64,000 nucleotides of DNA from Brevundimonas sp. (GCF_030704825.1 NZ_JAUYNX010000003.1:1-64000); one strand, 5' to 3'. Shown: positions 1 to 9,449, numbered from the stretch's first letter. Numbers and translations are program-made. The notes: generated from the letters alone by a model not told the origin.

Positions 1-444
1 CCGCGCCAGCCGGCGGCCACGGCCGCCCCCGTCGCCGCCCCGCCCGCCGCCAGCACGGTGAGCCTGGACTGGCCGGTGCGCGGCGACATCCTGCGCCGGT
101 TCGGGCCGGTCGGCCTGGGCGAGCGTAACAACGGCGTCAACATCGGCGCTCCGGCGGGGGCCGAGGTGCGCGCCGCCGCCGCCGGCCGCGTCGGCTATGT
201 CGGCGACGACCTGGCCGGGCAGGGGCTGACCGTGCTGATCGTGCACCGCGACGGCTGGCGCTCGGTCTATGGCCACCTCGGTTCGGCCGTGGTGCGCGAC
301 GGCGACGACATCCGCGCCGGCCAGCAGATCGGCACGGTCGGAAACACCGCCGGGGACGGCCGGCCCTCGATCCATTTCGAGACCTGGCGCATGCGCGGCG
401 ACGAGCCGACGGCCGTCGATCCGCTGACCGTGTTGCCGCGATAA
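1..444 (+). CDS. LytM/M23-fold peptidoglycan-binding protein, DipM/NlpD-like, 3' part only
   Basis: The gene enters from the left edge. The frame is open from base 1 and ends at TAA 442-444, so the N-terminus, which may hold LysM domains, is missing. The visible 147 codons are an Ala/Pro-rich linker followed by a LytM (peptidase M23) domain from LDWPVRG onward. The zinc ligands are degenerate: the usual HxxxD is NNGVN and the usual HxH is SIH (in SIHFE). NlpD, EnvC and Caulobacter DipM have this non-catalytic form; they activate amidases instead of cutting peptidoglycan. Position just before yajC-secD matches my memory of dipM in Caulobacter. Family is secure; orthology to DipM is inferred. 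Confidence 0.8.
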   Translation, partial: PRQPAATAAPVAAPPAASTVSLDWPVRGDILRRFGPVGLGERNNGVNIGAPAGAEVRAAAAGRVGYVGDDLAGQGLTVLIVHRDGWRSVYGHLGSAVVRDGDDIRAGQQIGTVGNTAGDGRPSIHFETWRMRGDEPTAVDPLTVLPR

Positions 445-560
445 CGCAAATCGGCGCCGCCGCGACGGCTCGCGTTGCAAAGCGCGGCGGCGCGCCCTAG
501 TTTCCGCGCCTCATTTTCAAGGGCCGCGTCGCGCGGCTCCAGACGTTCGCGGAGACCATC

Positions 561-878
561 GTGCAGGAACTTATGGCGGGGCCGTTCGGCACCCTGATCT
601 TCTTCGTCCCCGTGATCATCCTGTTCTATTTCATGATGATCCGTCCGCAGCAGAAGGCGATGAAGGCCCACCAGGCGCTGGTCTCCGGCCTGAAGCGCGG
701 CGACACCGTGGTGCTGTCGAACGGCATGATCGGCAAGGTCACCCGCGTCGAGAACGACGAGGCCATGGTCGAGATCGCCCAGGGCGTGAACGTCCGGGTG
801 GTCAAGCAGATGATCACCCAGGTCCGCGACCGCACCGCCGTGGCCGCGAACGACGCCAAGTCGATCGCCAAGTCCTGA
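561..878 (+). CDS. yajC: Sec translocon accessory subunit YajC
   Basis: A 105-residue protein with one membrane helix near residues 7-28 (GTLIFFVPVIILFYFMM), then the family hallmark IRPQQKAMKAHQ and a small basic cytoplasmic domain. YajC binds SecDF at the SecYEG translocon. The GTG at 561 is the first start in frame; an internal ATG at 573 (MAGPFGT) is an alternative that would shorten the protein by four residues. It lies 29 bases before secD and 116 bases after the LytM gene, in the usual yajC-secD-secF order. Confidence 0.95.
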   Translation: MQELMAGPFGTLIFFVPVIILFYFMMIRPQQKAMKAHQALVSGLKRGDTVVLSNGMIGKVTRVENDEAMVEIAQGVNVRVVKQMITQVRDRTAVAANDAKSIAKS

Positions 879-907
879 CGCCGTTCTGAAAGGTCGGGGA
901 CGCCCGC

Positions 908-2500
908 ATGGTTCATCTGTCGCGCTGGAAGGTCGTCCTTCTCGCCCTGTCGCTCGTCCTCGGGCTGCTGTTCTCCTACGGCAACGCCCTGTCCCCGGCG
1001 CAGCGCGAGGCCCTGCCGGCCTGGCTGCCCAAACCGACCCTGAACCTGGGCCTTGACCTTCAGGGCGGGTCCTACCTGCTGCTGCAGGTCGACGTCGACG
1101 CCATGCGCGAGAAGCGGGTCGCCAACCTCAGCGAGGACGCGCGCCAGACCCTGTCGGAGGCGCGCATCGCCGTCAGCGGCATCGCGCGCGACGGAAACGG
1201 CGTGCTGGTGACCCTGAGCAATCCGGCCCAGATGGATCCCGCCGTCACGGCCCTGCGCAATCTGCTGGGCGCCGGCGGCGTCGGGTTGGCCTCGGATCGC
1301 ACGGTCGCCCGCCAGGGCGCCGTCGGCATCCGCTACGCCTTCACCGACGCGGCCATCACGGCCATGGGGCCGACCGCGGTCGACCAGTCGATCGAGGTGG
1401 TGCGCCGCCGTATCGACAGCCTGGGCACCCGCGAACCCTCGATCACCCGCCAGGGCGCCGAACGGATCGTGGTCCAGGCCCCCGGCGAGAGCGATCCCAC
1501 CCAGCTGGAGCGGGTCATCGGCCAGACGGCCCAGCTGACCTTCCAGATGGTGGACGTCGAGAATTCGATCCAGGAGGCCCTCGCCGGCGCCGTCCCGCCC
1601 GACGCCGAGGTGCTGCTGGGCCAGGACGGCACCCCCTACCTCGTGAAGCGCCGGATCATCGTCTCGGGCGAGAATCTGGTCGACGCCAACGTCACCACCG
1701 ACCAGAGCAACCGCCCGGCCATCGGCTTCCGCTTCGACGGACAGGGCGCGCGCCGCTTCGGCGACACCACGGCGGCCAACATCGGCAAGCCCTTCGCCAT
1801 CATCCTCGACGGCAAGGTGATCTCGGCCCCGACGATCAACAGCGCCATCACCGGCGGCAGCGGCATCATCGAGGGCAGTTTCACCATCGCCTCGGCCTCG
1901 GAGCTGGTGAACCTGCTGAACGGCGGCTCGCTGCCGGCGCCGCTGACGGTCGAGGAACGCCGCAGCGTGACGGCCTCGCTGGGCGCCGACGCGGTGCGGG
2001 CGGGCCAGCTGGCCACCCTGATCGCCTTCGCCGGCGTGCTGGTCTTCATGGTCCTGTCGTACGGGTTCCTGTTCGGCGGCATCTCGGTCGTGGCCCTGCT
2101 GATGAACGGCATCCTGATCATCGCCGCCATGTCGATGACAGGGGCCACCCTGACCCTGCCGGGCATCGCCGGCCTGATCCTGACCCTGGCCATGGCCGTG
2201 GACGCCAACGTCCTGATCTATGAGCGGATGCGCGACGAGGCCAACGCCGGGCGCTCGCCCATCGCGGCCATGGACGCCGGCTTCAACCGGGCCATGGTGA
2301 CCATCGTCGACGCCAACCTGACCACCATTCTCGCCGCCCTGATCATGTTCTGGTTCGGGGCCGGGCCGGTGCGCGGCTTCGCCTGGACCCTGTCGATCGG
2401 GGTGGTGACCTCGGTCTTCACCGCCGTGCTGGTCACCCAGGTGCTGCTCGCCTTCTGGCTCCGCCTGCGGCGGCCCAAAAAACTGCCGATCGCGTCGTGA
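908..2500 (+). CDS. secD: Protein translocase subunit SecD
   Basis: A 530-residue inner-membrane protein that with SecF uses proton motive force to complete preprotein release on the periplasmic side. It has an N-terminal membrane helix, the motif LNLGLDLQGGSYLLL near residue 45, a large periplasmic P1 region, and a C-terminal bundle of membrane helices from about residue 365 with the conserved AMAVDANVLIYERMRDE segment. Length and domain order are normal. The stop overlaps a GTG in the secF frame (GTGA), so the two are translationally linked. Confidence 0.98.
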   Translation: MVHLSRWKVVLLALSLVLGLLFSYGNALSPAQREALPAWLPKPTLNLGLDLQGGSYLLLQVDVDAMREKRVANLSEDARQTLSEARIAVSGIARDGNGVLVTLSNPAQMDPAVTALRNLLGAGGVGLASDRTVARQGAVGIRYAFTDAAITAMGPTAVDQSIEVVRRRIDSLGTREPSITRQGAERIVVQAPGESDPTQLERVIGQTAQLTFQMVDVENSIQEALAGAVPPDAEVLLGQDGTPYLVKRRIIVSGENLVDANVTTDQSNRPAIGFRFDGQGARRFGDTTAANIGKPFAIILDGKVISAPTINSAITGGSGIIEGSFTIASASELVNLLNGGSLPAPLTVEERRSVTASLGADAVRAGQLATLIAFAGVLVFMVLSYGFLFGGISVVALLMNGILIIAAMSMTGATLTLPGIAGLILTLAMAVDANVLIYERMRDEANAGRSPIAAMDAGFNRAMVTIVDANLTTILAALIMFWFGAGPVRGFAWTLSIGVVTSVFTAVLVTQVLLAFWLRLRRPKKLPIAS

Positions 2501-2508
2501 GGTCGCCC

Positions 2509-3513
2509 ATGTCCAAATTCTGGCCCCTCATCAAACTCCTGCCGATCAAGACGAACCTGCAATTCGTCAAATACGCCAAGCTGTTCGGCTCGCTGTCGAT
2601 TCTGCTGGTGCTCGGGTCGATCTTCTTCACCGTCTGGCCGGCCGACAACAAATGCGGCGGCCTGACCTGCGGCGTGGACTTCCTCGGCGGCAATCTGATC
2701 GAGATGTCGACCCGGCCCGATCCCGTTGACCTCGCCGAGATCCGCGCGAGCCTGAACGGGCTGGGTGTGCCCGACGCCCAGGTGCAGAGCTATTCCGTGC
2801 CCGGCTCGGACCCGACCGGGCGCTATCACGCCATGGCCAAATTCGGCAACATCGAGGGCGCCACGGCCACCGAGACGATCAACCGGGTCAAGGCGGGCCT
2901 GAGCCAGGACCTCGGTCCCCAGGTCGAGTTCACGCGCACCGAGGCCGTCGGCGCGGCGGTCTCCGGCGAGCTGCTGACCAACGGCGTCATGGCCCTGATC
3001 GTCGCGATCCTGCTGATGATGGTCTACATCTGGTTCCGCTTCGAATGGCAGTTCGGCCTCGGGGCGGTGATCGGCCTGTTCCACGATGTGATCCTGACCT
3101 TCGGCCTGTTCGCGATCACCGGCATGGAGTTCAGCCTGACCGCGGTGGCCTCCGTGCTGACGGTGATCGGCTATTCGATGAACGACACCGTCGTGGTCTA
3201 TGACCGGATCCGCGAGAACCTGCGCAAGTACAAGAAGATGCCGCTGGGCGAGCTGATCGACCTGTCGATCAACGAGACCCTGTCCCGCACCATCATGACC
3301 GGCGTCACCGCCCTGTTCGCCCTCGGCGTGCTGGCGGTGCTGGGCGGCGGGCCGCTGCAGCCCTTCGCCATCGCCCTGATCTTCGGCATCGTGGTCGGCA
3401 CCTATTCCTCGGTCTATGTCGCCGCCCCCGTCCTCCTGCTCTGGGGCGTCAAGCGCGGCGCCAAGGACGAGGAGGCCAAGCCGATCAAGCTGGGCATGGC
3501 CAGCCGGCCGTAG
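2509..3513 (+). CDS. secF: Protein translocase subunit SecF
   Basis: Partner of SecD, about 334 residues. It has a first membrane helix near residues 25-45, the motif CGVDFLGGNLIEM, then five membrane helices with the SecF signature IGYSMNDTVVVYDRIREN. I chose the ATG at 2509 because GAGG sits just upstream; the GTG at 2497, which overlaps the secD stop, is an alternative adding four residues. A terminator hairpin follows the stop, closing the yajC-secD-secF unit. Confidence 0.97.
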   Translation: MSKFWPLIKLLPIKTNLQFVKYAKLFGSLSILLVLGSIFFTVWPADNKCGGLTCGVDFLGGNLIEMSTRPDPVDLAEIRASLNGLGVPDAQVQSYSVPGSDPTGRYHAMAKFGNIEGATATETINRVKAGLSQDLGPQVEFTRTEAVGAAVSGELLTNGVMALIVAILLMMVYIWFRFEWQFGLGAVIGLFHDVILTFGLFAITGMEFSLTAVASVLTVIGYSMNDTVVVYDRIRENLRKYKKMPLGELIDLSINETLSRTIMTGVTALFALGVLAVLGGGPLQPFAIALIFGIVVGTYSSVYVAAPVLLLWGVKRGAKDEEAKPIKLGMASRP

Positions 3514-3519
3514 GGACGG

Positions 3520-3547
3520 CGAAAGACCCCACAGTCTTTCGGTTTTT
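3520..3547 (+). terminator. Intrinsic terminator after secF
   Basis: CGAAAGAC and GTCTTTCG form a perfect 8-bp stem with a 6-base loop, followed by GTTTTTG. It lies 6 bases after the secF stop. Confidence 0.85.
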
Positions 3548-3641
3548 GTCGCAGGCCGGCGGCGCTATGGTGCCGGTTCAATGAGTCGCGCCGCCCCGCC
3601 GGGCGCGCGGCGTTCCTGAAGCGCCCGGGGAGGGGCGGACC

Positions 3642-4262
3642 ATGGGCAAGCTGCTGTCGAACTTCCGCACCACCATCCTGCTGAGCCTCGTGCTCGCCGG
3701 CGTGATGATCCTCTCGTTCGGGCGGATCGCGCCCGGCGGTTTCGACCAGGGCTTCTGGCAGGCGACGCTGCGCTGGGCGCACGTCGTGGCCGGCATCCTG
3801 TGGATCGGCCTGCTGTACTATTTCAACTTCGTCCAGATCCGGGTGATGCCCAACATCCCCGCCGAGCTGAAGCCGGCCATCGGCAAGCATATCGCGCCCG
3901 AGGCCCTGTTCTGGTTCCGCTGGTCGGCGCTGGCGACGGTGCTGGCGGGGCTCGGCGTCATGCTGATGCGCGGCCACGCCTACGCCGCCGAGGTCCTGAG
4001 CTTCGGCTTCGCCGGCGGCCTGGTCGAGGGCGACCAGCAGTATGCGCTGATGGGAATCGGCGTCTGGCTGGCCATCGTCATGTTCCTCAATGTCTGGGGG
4101 ATCATCTGGCCGAACCAGAAGCGGGCCCTGGGCATCGTCCCGGCCGAGGACGACGTGAAGGCGAAGTCCGCGCGGATCGCTATGCTGGCCAGCCGCACCA
4201 ATCTGCTGCTGTCGCTGCCGATGCTGACCTCGATGGCGATGTATCAGACCCTGTTTGGCTGA
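3642..4262 (+). CDS. Urate hydroxylase PuuD-type N-terminal membrane domain protein
   Basis: A 206-residue protein with about five to six membrane helices. Its central segment WAHVVAGILWIGLLYYFNF resembles the Urate_ox_N membrane domain of PuuD. PuuD oxidises urate and usually carries a C-terminal cytochrome c domain; no CxxCH motif is present here and the length fits the membrane domain alone, so activity on urate is doubtful. His residues in WAHVV and GKHIAPEALFWFRW could bind haem. The start ATG has GGGGAGG upstream. The next gene overlaps its end by 8 bases. Confidence 0.7.
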   Translation: MGKLLSNFRTTILLSLVLAGVMILSFGRIAPGGFDQGFWQATLRWAHVVAGILWIGLLYYFNFVQIRVMPNIPAELKPAIGKHIAPEALFWFRWSALATVLAGLGVMLMRGHAYAAEVLSFGFAGGLVEGDQQYALMGIGVWLAIVMFLNVWGIIWPNQKRALGIVPAEDDVKAKSARIAMLASRTNLLLSLPMLTSMAMYQTLFG

Positions 4263-4890
4263 TCCGGCGGATACCCTCGACGCCCAGGTCCGCGCCGCCG
4301 ACATCGACCGGTGGCTGTCCAGCCGGTTCGTGGCCGAAGAACGGCCGCGCGCGGACCTGATCGTCCTCTACGCTTTTGAGGCAGAGCTGATGGCGATCCC
4401 GACGCGGGTCACCCAGCCGCTGCTGGCCGAGATGCGCTACGTCTGGTGGCGCGAGCAGATGGACGGGGTCTTCGCGGCCGCGCCGCGCAAGGGTCATCCG
4501 GTGCTGGAGGCCCTGGCCGGGGTGGTCGCGCGTTACGGGCTGGAGCGGGCGCCGTTCGACGCCCTGATCGAGGCCCACATCGGCCGGGCGCACGGCGAGC
4601 CGCACGATCTGGACGCCTTCTACGTCGGGCCGATGCAGACGGCGGTTCAGGTGCTGGCCGGGCCGGGGTTCGCGGCGGCCGTCGTCGAGGCCGGTCGGGT
4701 GCGGGGGCTGGCGCAGACGGGTCAACGGGATCGGGCGGAGGCCCTGAAGGCCGCCGCCAACCGGGCGCTCTCCGACCTGCCGGTGCAGGCCTTTCCGGCC
4801 GTGGCCGCCGCTGCGCTGACGCGACCGGAGGCGCCCGAATTCGTCAAGCGGCTGGCGCTGGTCGTCGCCTCGCTGCGTGGCCGCATCTGA
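4255..4890 (+). CDS. Squalene/phytoene synthase family protein (NDUFAF6-like)
   Basis: A 211-residue protein of the trans-prenyltransferase fold. It keeps YAFEAELMAIP and LLAEMRYVWWREQMD, typical of the shorter branch that includes the complex I assembly factor NDUFAF6. The DxxxD metal motifs of true squalene or phytoene synthases are not obvious, so prenyl condensation is not assured. The start is TTG at 4255, overlapping the previous gene's stop; no better start exists nearby. Coupling to the upstream membrane gene suggests one transcript. Confidence 0.75.
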   Translation: MADPADTLDAQVRAADIDRWLSSRFVAEERPRADLIVLYAFEAELMAIPTRVTQPLLAEMRYVWWREQMDGVFAAAPRKGHPVLEALAGVVARYGLERAPFDALIEAHIGRAHGEPHDLDAFYVGPMQTAVQVLAGPGFAAAVVEAGRVRGLAQTGQRDRAEALKAAANRALSDLPVQAFPAVAAAALTRPEAPEFVKRLALVVASLRGRI

Positions 4891-4966
4891 CGCCGCAAGG
4901 TCATCGACCTGCGCCGGGAAACCGTGCAGGCTCCACGGATCGTTGATCGGCCAAGCCGGGGGTTCC

Positions 4967-5485
4967 ATGACCGTTCGCACTATCCTGATCGCGGCCCTGA
5001 CGGCCGTCGGCGCCCTGGGTATTCCGATGGCCGCCGCGGCGCAGGAGCCCGACGCCACGACGACCGCCGATCTCGCGGGCGACGCGGCCAACATGGCCGT
5101 GCTTGACCGGTTTTATCGCGCCTTGAGTGCGAACGACGGCGCTGCTGTCGCCGAGCTGCTGAACGGCGCCCGGATCTGGGGCGGGGGAAGCGACGGCGCG
5201 CTGTTCGTCGACGGCGGTCCCTATGACACCGACGCCGCGCTGCTCGCGGGCGTCTTCGGCCGCATCGACCCGCGGTTCGAGTTCCTTTCGGGGTATGCGG
5301 GCTCCTATCTGCCCAGCGGCGACCGGGTCGTGGCGCTTGGCAGCTTTCTGTGGGCCGACCGGTCGACCGGGCGGGCGGTCGAGATTCCGTTCGCCCATGT
5401 CTTCACCTTCCGGGACGGCGAGATCACCCGTCTGGAGCATTACACTGACACCAGCGGGGCGCTGGATGTGGCGACGCCCGGCTGA
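4967..5485 (+). CDS. Secreted SnoaL/NTF2-like protein
   Basis: A 172-residue protein with a signal peptide (MTVRTILIAALTAVGALG, cleavage probably after AAAAQ). The mature part has the NTF2-like pattern: an N-terminal helix AVLDRFYRALSANDGAAVAELL, then a cone fold ending in the strand HVFTFRDGEITRLEHYTD. SnoaL-like folds serve as enzymes or ligand-binding domains; no catalytic residue can be assigned. I chose ATG 4967 because longer forms lack a signal peptide at the N-terminus. Confidence 0.7.
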   Translation: MTVRTILIAALTAVGALGIPMAAAAQEPDATTTADLAGDAANMAVLDRFYRALSANDGAAVAELLNGARIWGGGSDGALFVDGGPYDTDAALLAGVFGRIDPRFEFLSGYAGSYLPSGDRVVALGSFLWADRSTGRAVEIPFAHVFTFRDGEITRLEHYTDTSGALDVATPG

Positions 5486-5491
5486 TCGACC

Positions 5492-6376
5492 TCAGTCGCG
5501 CGGCCACACGGTCACATCCGCCGGCCAGACTTCGTGGTTGGGCGAGCCCTCGTAGGCCCAGCCCAGGGCGCCGGCCAGGGCGCGGGCCCCGGCCCGGACG
5601 GCAGGCTTCGGCGGGGTTCTCAGGCCCTGCATCGCCCGGGCCCAGTCCGGCAGCAGATCGACCCCCGCCTGCATGATCACGGCCGAGGCAGCGTCTGTGA
5701 GCGCCGCGCCGACCGACTGGTTCAGCACCAGCTGCGCCACCTCGCGCGTGCGGGCGTCAGCCCGCAGGGCCGGGCGCATCGACCGGATGAGGGTTTCGGC
5801 CGAGGCGCGGTCGCGGGGAACGGGGTCGGCGCCGAGCCGCCCGGCGACCACGGCCATCTCGGCGAAATAGCGGTCCTGGTCGGCCATCGACATGCCGGGC
5901 TCGGCGTAGCGGATCCAGGCGGTCAGGAAGCTGATCGCCTCGGTGACGTGCACCCAAGCCAGCAGGGCGGGATCGCTGACCCGATAGGGCGTTCCATCCG
6001 GCAGGACGCCTCCGATCCGGTCGTGGATGCCGCGCACCCGGTCGATGGCGGCGAGGCCATGCTCCGCATGGTCGTAGGTGGTGACGGCGATGAATTTGGC
6101 CGTGCGCCGCAGCCGGCCGTGCATGTCGGAGCGGAAGTCGGAATGGTCCCAGACCCCGGCCAGCACCGCCGGATGCAGCATCTGCAGCAACAGGCCCGAG
6201 ACGCCGCCGATCATCATGGTGACGATGTCGCCATTGACCCGCCAGGCCACGGAGTCCGTCGCAAACAGGGCGTCGGCCCGCCGCAGGATGGGGCGTTCGC
6301 CCCTCGAGGCGTCGTTGAACAACTCGGTGATGCGCCGGCGGATGGCGGCCCTGGCGGGTTCGAGGGAGGCGGGCAT
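5492..6376 (-). CDS. Oxygenase MpaB family protein (DUF2236)
   Basis: A 294-residue protein with DUF2236 hallmarks: VAWRVNGDIVTMMIGGVSGLLLQMLHPAVLAGVWDHS near residues 48-85 and KFIAVTTYDHAEHG. The family includes latex-clearing protein and MpaB-type haem b oxygenases; the His in LLQMLHP is in the conserved core. The substrate is unknown. The reading frame stays open far upstream into the b561 gene on the other strand, but the family homology starts near MPASLEPAR, so I place the start at 6376. It is divergent from the cytochrome b561 gene, which suggests a shared redox role. Confidence 0.8.
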   Translation of the reverse strand: MPASLEPARAAIRRRITELFNDASRGERPILRRADALFATDSVAWRVNGDIVTMMIGGVSGLLLQMLHPAVLAGVWDHSDFRSDMHGRLRRTAKFIAVTTYDHAEHGLAAIDRVRGIHDRIGGVLPDGTPYRVSDPALLAWVHVTEAISFLTAWIRYAEPGMSMADQDRYFAEMAVVAGRLGADPVPRDRASAETLIRSMRPALRADARTREVAQLVLNQSVGAALTDAASAVIMQAGVDLLPDWARAMQGLRTPPKPAVRAGARALAGALGWAYEGSPNHEVWPADVTVWPRD

Positions 6377-6529
6377 TCGGGTCCGGGCGTGCGGTCGCGG
6401 GAGACCGGGCGATACCATGAACGAACCCGCGGCGGCATCGCCCCGGTGCATCCGGAAGACGGTTTGCGCTGGATCAACGATCTTCACCGGGCGACCGCGC
6501 AGCCTGATCCGGATTTGAGGAGTCGGACC

Positions 6530-7072
6530 ATGAGTCTCGCCGAACCCAAGCTTTCGTCTCCGGCCTACAGCCGCCTGTCGGTCGCCCTGCACTGGCTGAC
6601 GCTGCTGCTGCTGGCGGCGGTCTATGCGACGATCCTGCTGCGCGAGGGGTATCCGCGCGGCAGCGAAATCCGCGCGGCCTTGAAGGCGTGGCATTTCAGC
6701 CTGGGGCTGACGGTGTTCGCCCTGGTCTGGGTGCGGTTGATCGCCCGCCGGCTCGGCGGAATCCGACACCGGCCGGGCGGCGCCGCGGCCTGGGCCGCCG
6801 CCCTGATGCATCTGGCGCTGTACGGCTTCATGATCGCCATGCCCCTGCTGGGCTGGCTCACCCTCAGCGCCGAGGGCGATCCGGTGCAGCTGTTCGGCCT
6901 CGGCCTGCCGCCGCTGACCGGACCGAACGAGGCGCTGGCCGAACAGGCCGAGGAGATTCACGAGACGCTGGGTACGATCGGTTACTGGCTGGTCGGCCTG
7001 CACGCGGCGGCGGCCCTGTTCCACCATTATGTGCTCAGGGACGGGACTCTGCGGCGGATGACCGCCTGGTGA
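6530..7072 (+). CDS. Cytochrome b561 family protein
   Basis: A 180-residue four-helix membrane cytochrome. Haem-ligand histidines are visible in SVALHWLTLLLL, KAWHFSLGL, ALMHLALYG and GLHAAAALFHHYVLRDG. Such proteins move electrons in the inner membrane, often from quinol to superoxide or periplasmic acceptors. ATG 6530 follows GGATTTGAGGAG. The stop abuts the convergent trmFO stop with no spacer. Confidence 0.9.
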   Translation: MSLAEPKLSSPAYSRLSVALHWLTLLLLAAVYATILLREGYPRGSEIRAALKAWHFSLGLTVFALVWVRLIARRLGGIRHRPGGAAAWAAALMHLALYGFMIAMPLLGWLTLSAEGDPVQLFGLGLPPLTGPNEALAEQAEEIHETLGTIGYWLVGLHAAAALFHHYVLRDGTLRRMTAW

Positions 7073-8476
7073 TCAGGCCGCGTCATCGCGCCAGGCTTTC
7101 AGGGCCTCCAGCGCCCGGACGCTCATCAGCCGTTTCTTCGCCCGGCCGCGCTCCTTGAGCGGAATCCTGACGCCGGCTTCGTCGACCTTCGGCGCCTCGA
7201 GCGGCGGCAGAAGGCCGTAGTTGATGTTCATCGGCTGGAATTTGGAGATGCCGCCGGGGCCGTCGAGGTGGCCGCCGGTGATGTGTTCGACCAGGGCGCC
7301 GATGGCGGTGTGGACCGGCGGCGCCTCAAGCGGCTTGCCCAGCCGTTCGGCGGCGGCGAGGCGGCCCGTCAGAAGGCCCATGGCGGCGCTCTCGACATAG
7401 CCCTCGACGCCCGTGACCTGACCGGCGAAGCGCAGGCGCGGCATGGCCTTGAGGCGGAGCTGGCGGTCCAGCAGCTTGGGCGAGTTGAGAAAGGTGTTGC
7501 GGTGCAGGCCGCCGAGGCGGGCGAACTGCGCCTCGTGCAGGCCGGGGATCATGCGGAAGACCTCGGCCTGGGCGCCGTGCTTCAGCTTGGTCTGGAAGCC
7601 GACCATGTTGAACAGGGTGCCGAGCGCATTGTCCTGGCGCAGCTGGACGATGGCGTATGCTTTCACTTGCGGGTCGCGCGGGTTGGTCAGGCCGACGGGC
7701 TTCATCGGGCCGTGGCGCAGGGTTTCGCGGCCGCGCTCGGCCATGACCTCGATGGGCAGGCAGCCGTCGAAATAGGGGACGTTCTCCCACTCCTTGAACT
7801 CCGCCTTGGGGCCGGCCAGCAGGGCGTCGATGAAGGCCTCGTACTGTTCCTTGTTCATGGGGCAGTTGACGTAGGCCGCGGCGTCGCCGCCCGGGCCTTC
7901 CTTGTCGTAGCGCGACTGGCGCCAGGCGATGTCGAAGTCGATCGAGTCCGCGTGGACGATGGGGGCGATGGCGTCGAAGAAGCTGAGCGCGTCCTCGCCG
8001 GTCAGGTCAAGGATGGCGGCGGCCAGGGCCGGGGAGGTCAGCGGGCCGGTGGCGACGATGACATTGTCCCAGTCCGCGGGCGGCAGGCCGGCGATCTCCT
8101 CGCGGACGATGGTCACCAGCGGGTGGGCCTCGAGCTTCGCGGTGACGGCCCCGGAGAAGCCGTCGCGGTCGACGGCGAGGGCGCCGCCGGCCGGGACCTG
8201 ATGGGCGTCGCCGCAGGCCATGATAATCGAGTCGAGCGCCCGCATCTCGGCGTGCAGCAGGCCGACGGCGTTGTGCTCCCAGTCGTCCGAGCGGAAGGAG
8301 TTGGAGCAGACCAGCTCCGCCAGGCCGTCGGTGTGGTGGGCGTCGGTCCGGACGCCGGGCACGCCGCGCATCTCGTGCAGGACCACGGGGACACCCGCGT
8401 TGGCGATCTGCCAGGCGGCTTCCGAGCCGGCGAGGCCGCCGCCGACGACGTGGATGGGCTGGATGGTTTCCGTCAT
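7073..8476 (-). CDS. trmFO: Methylenetetrahydrofolate--tRNA-(uracil-5-)-methyltransferase TrmFO
   Basis: A 467-residue flavoprotein that makes m5U54 in the tRNA T-loop using methylene-THF and NAD(P)H. The FAD site [14 protein letters not shown] is at residues 10-23. [12 protein letters not shown] and [13 protein letters not shown] are characteristic, and the C-terminal region has [13 protein letters not shown]. Length is normal. It is convergent with the b561 gene and divergent from the membrane protein at 8541. Confidence 0.97.
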   Translation of the reverse strand: MTETIQPIHVVGGGLAGSEAAWQIANAGVPVVLHEMRGVPGVRTDAHHTDGLAELVCSNSFRSDDWEHNAVGLLHAEMRALDSIIMACGDAHQVPAGGALAVDRDGFSGAVTAKLEAHPLVTIVREEIAGLPPADWDNVIVATGPLTSPALAAAILDLTGEDALSFFDAIAPIVHADSIDFDIAWRQSRYDKEGPGGDAAAYVNCPMNKEQYEAFIDALLAGPKAEFKEWENVPYFDGCLPIEVMAERGRETLRHGPMKPVGLTNPRDPQVKAYAIVQLRQDNALGTLFNMVGFQTKLKHGAQAEVFRMIPGLHEAQFARLGGLHRNTFLNSPKLLDRQLRLKAMPRLRFAGQVTGVEGYVESAAMGLLTGRLAAAERLGKPLEAPPVHTAIGALVEHITGGHLDGPGGISKFQPMNINYGLLPPLEAPKVDEAGVRIPLKERGRAKKRLMSVRALEALKAWRDDAA

Positions 8477-8540
8477 GCGCGGCTTCTAGCGGCGGCGATC
8501 CCGCTGGGATAGGCTCGCCAGACTTCAGGGGGAGGATTCC

Positions 8541-9449
8541 ATGGCGTTTTCAGCGACGGACGCGGCGTTCGAAGGGTTCAGGGTGGTGCGACGACACCCC
8601 ATGGCCCTGGTGTTCTGGTCCCTGTTCTACGGGATCGTCATGGCCGCGGCCTTCGCCGTGATGGGCCCCAGCCTGATCGAATTCGTTACCGCGTCGGAAC
8701 AGCTCGAGCAGTCCGGCGCGACGCCGACGCTGGAGGATTTCGCGCCCCTCTTCCAGATGATGGGCGTCATCTTCGCCATCCTGTTGCCGCTCAGCCTGAT
8801 CGCGAGCGCCATGATCTACGCCGCGGTGTCGCGCTCCGTGCTGCGACCCGCCGAGAGCAGTTTCGGCTATCTGCGGCTGGGCATGGACGAGGTCCGGGTG
8901 CTGGTCGTCTCCGTCGTGCTGTTCATCGTCTTCACGCTCCTGATGGGCCTCGTCTTCGGGATCGTCGGCGCGGTCGGCGGCATGGCCGTCGCGGGCGAGG
9001 CGCCGGCGCTGTGGCTGGTGGTGGTCCTGCTGGTCTGCGCCGCCATCGCCCTGTTCGTCTGGCTGGCCGTGCGGCTCAGCCTCGCCATCCCGATCACCAT
9101 GGCGGAGCGGCGGATCGCCATCTTCGACTCCTTCGGCGTCACCAAGGGCCGGTTCTGGCCGCTGCTGGGCATGGCCCTGCTGGCCGGGGTGATGAGTCTC
9201 GTGGTCAGCTTCCTGGGATCCCTGGTGTCGCTGCCGTTGCGGCTGGCGACGGGCGGCCTGGAAGATCTGGGCGCGCTGGATGGCGAAAGCCTGCCCGCCA
9301 TCCTCCAGGCCGCCTGGCCGGCCATCGCCGCCTGGGTGGTGATCAACGCCATCCTGTCCGCGCTGCAGGTGGCGGTCGTCTATGCGCCGTTCTCGGCCGC
9401 CTATCGCGACATCAAGGGCGCCCAGCCCAACGCGGCGGTGTTCGACTAG
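8541..9449 (+). CDS. Multi-pass inner-membrane protein of unknown function
   Basis: A 302-residue protein with about six long hydrophobic segments, for example near residues 23-45, 80-100, 125-150 and 155-180, and a conserved-looking tail YAPFSAAYRDIKGA. The pattern resembles the uncharacterised membrane domains seen beside glycerophosphodiester phosphodiesterases, but I cannot assign a family firmly. The start ATG has GGGGGAGGATTCC upstream, a strong ribosome site. The CPBP protease gene follows 91 bases later on the same strand. Confidence 0.75.
   Translation: MAFSATDAAFEGFRVVRRHPMALVFWSLFYGIVMAAAFAVMGPSLIEFVTASEQLEQSGATPTLEDFAPLFQMMGVIFAILLPLSLIASAMIYAAVSRSVLRPAESSFGYLRLGMDEVRVLVVSVVLFIVFTLLMGLVFGIVGAVGGMAVAGEAPALWLVVVLLVCAAIALFVWLAVRLSLAIPITMAERRIAIFDSFGVTKGRFWPLLGMALLAGVMSLVVSFLGSLVSLPLRLATGGLEDLGALDGESLPAILQAAWPAIAAWVVINAILSALQVAVVYAPFSAAYRDIKGAQPNAAVFD

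Noticed and set aside
5534..7072. A 512-codon plus-strand ORF covering the MpaB-like gene and cytochrome b561
   Set aside because: Only the last 180 codons are protein-like (b561). The rest mirrors the real minus-strand gene.
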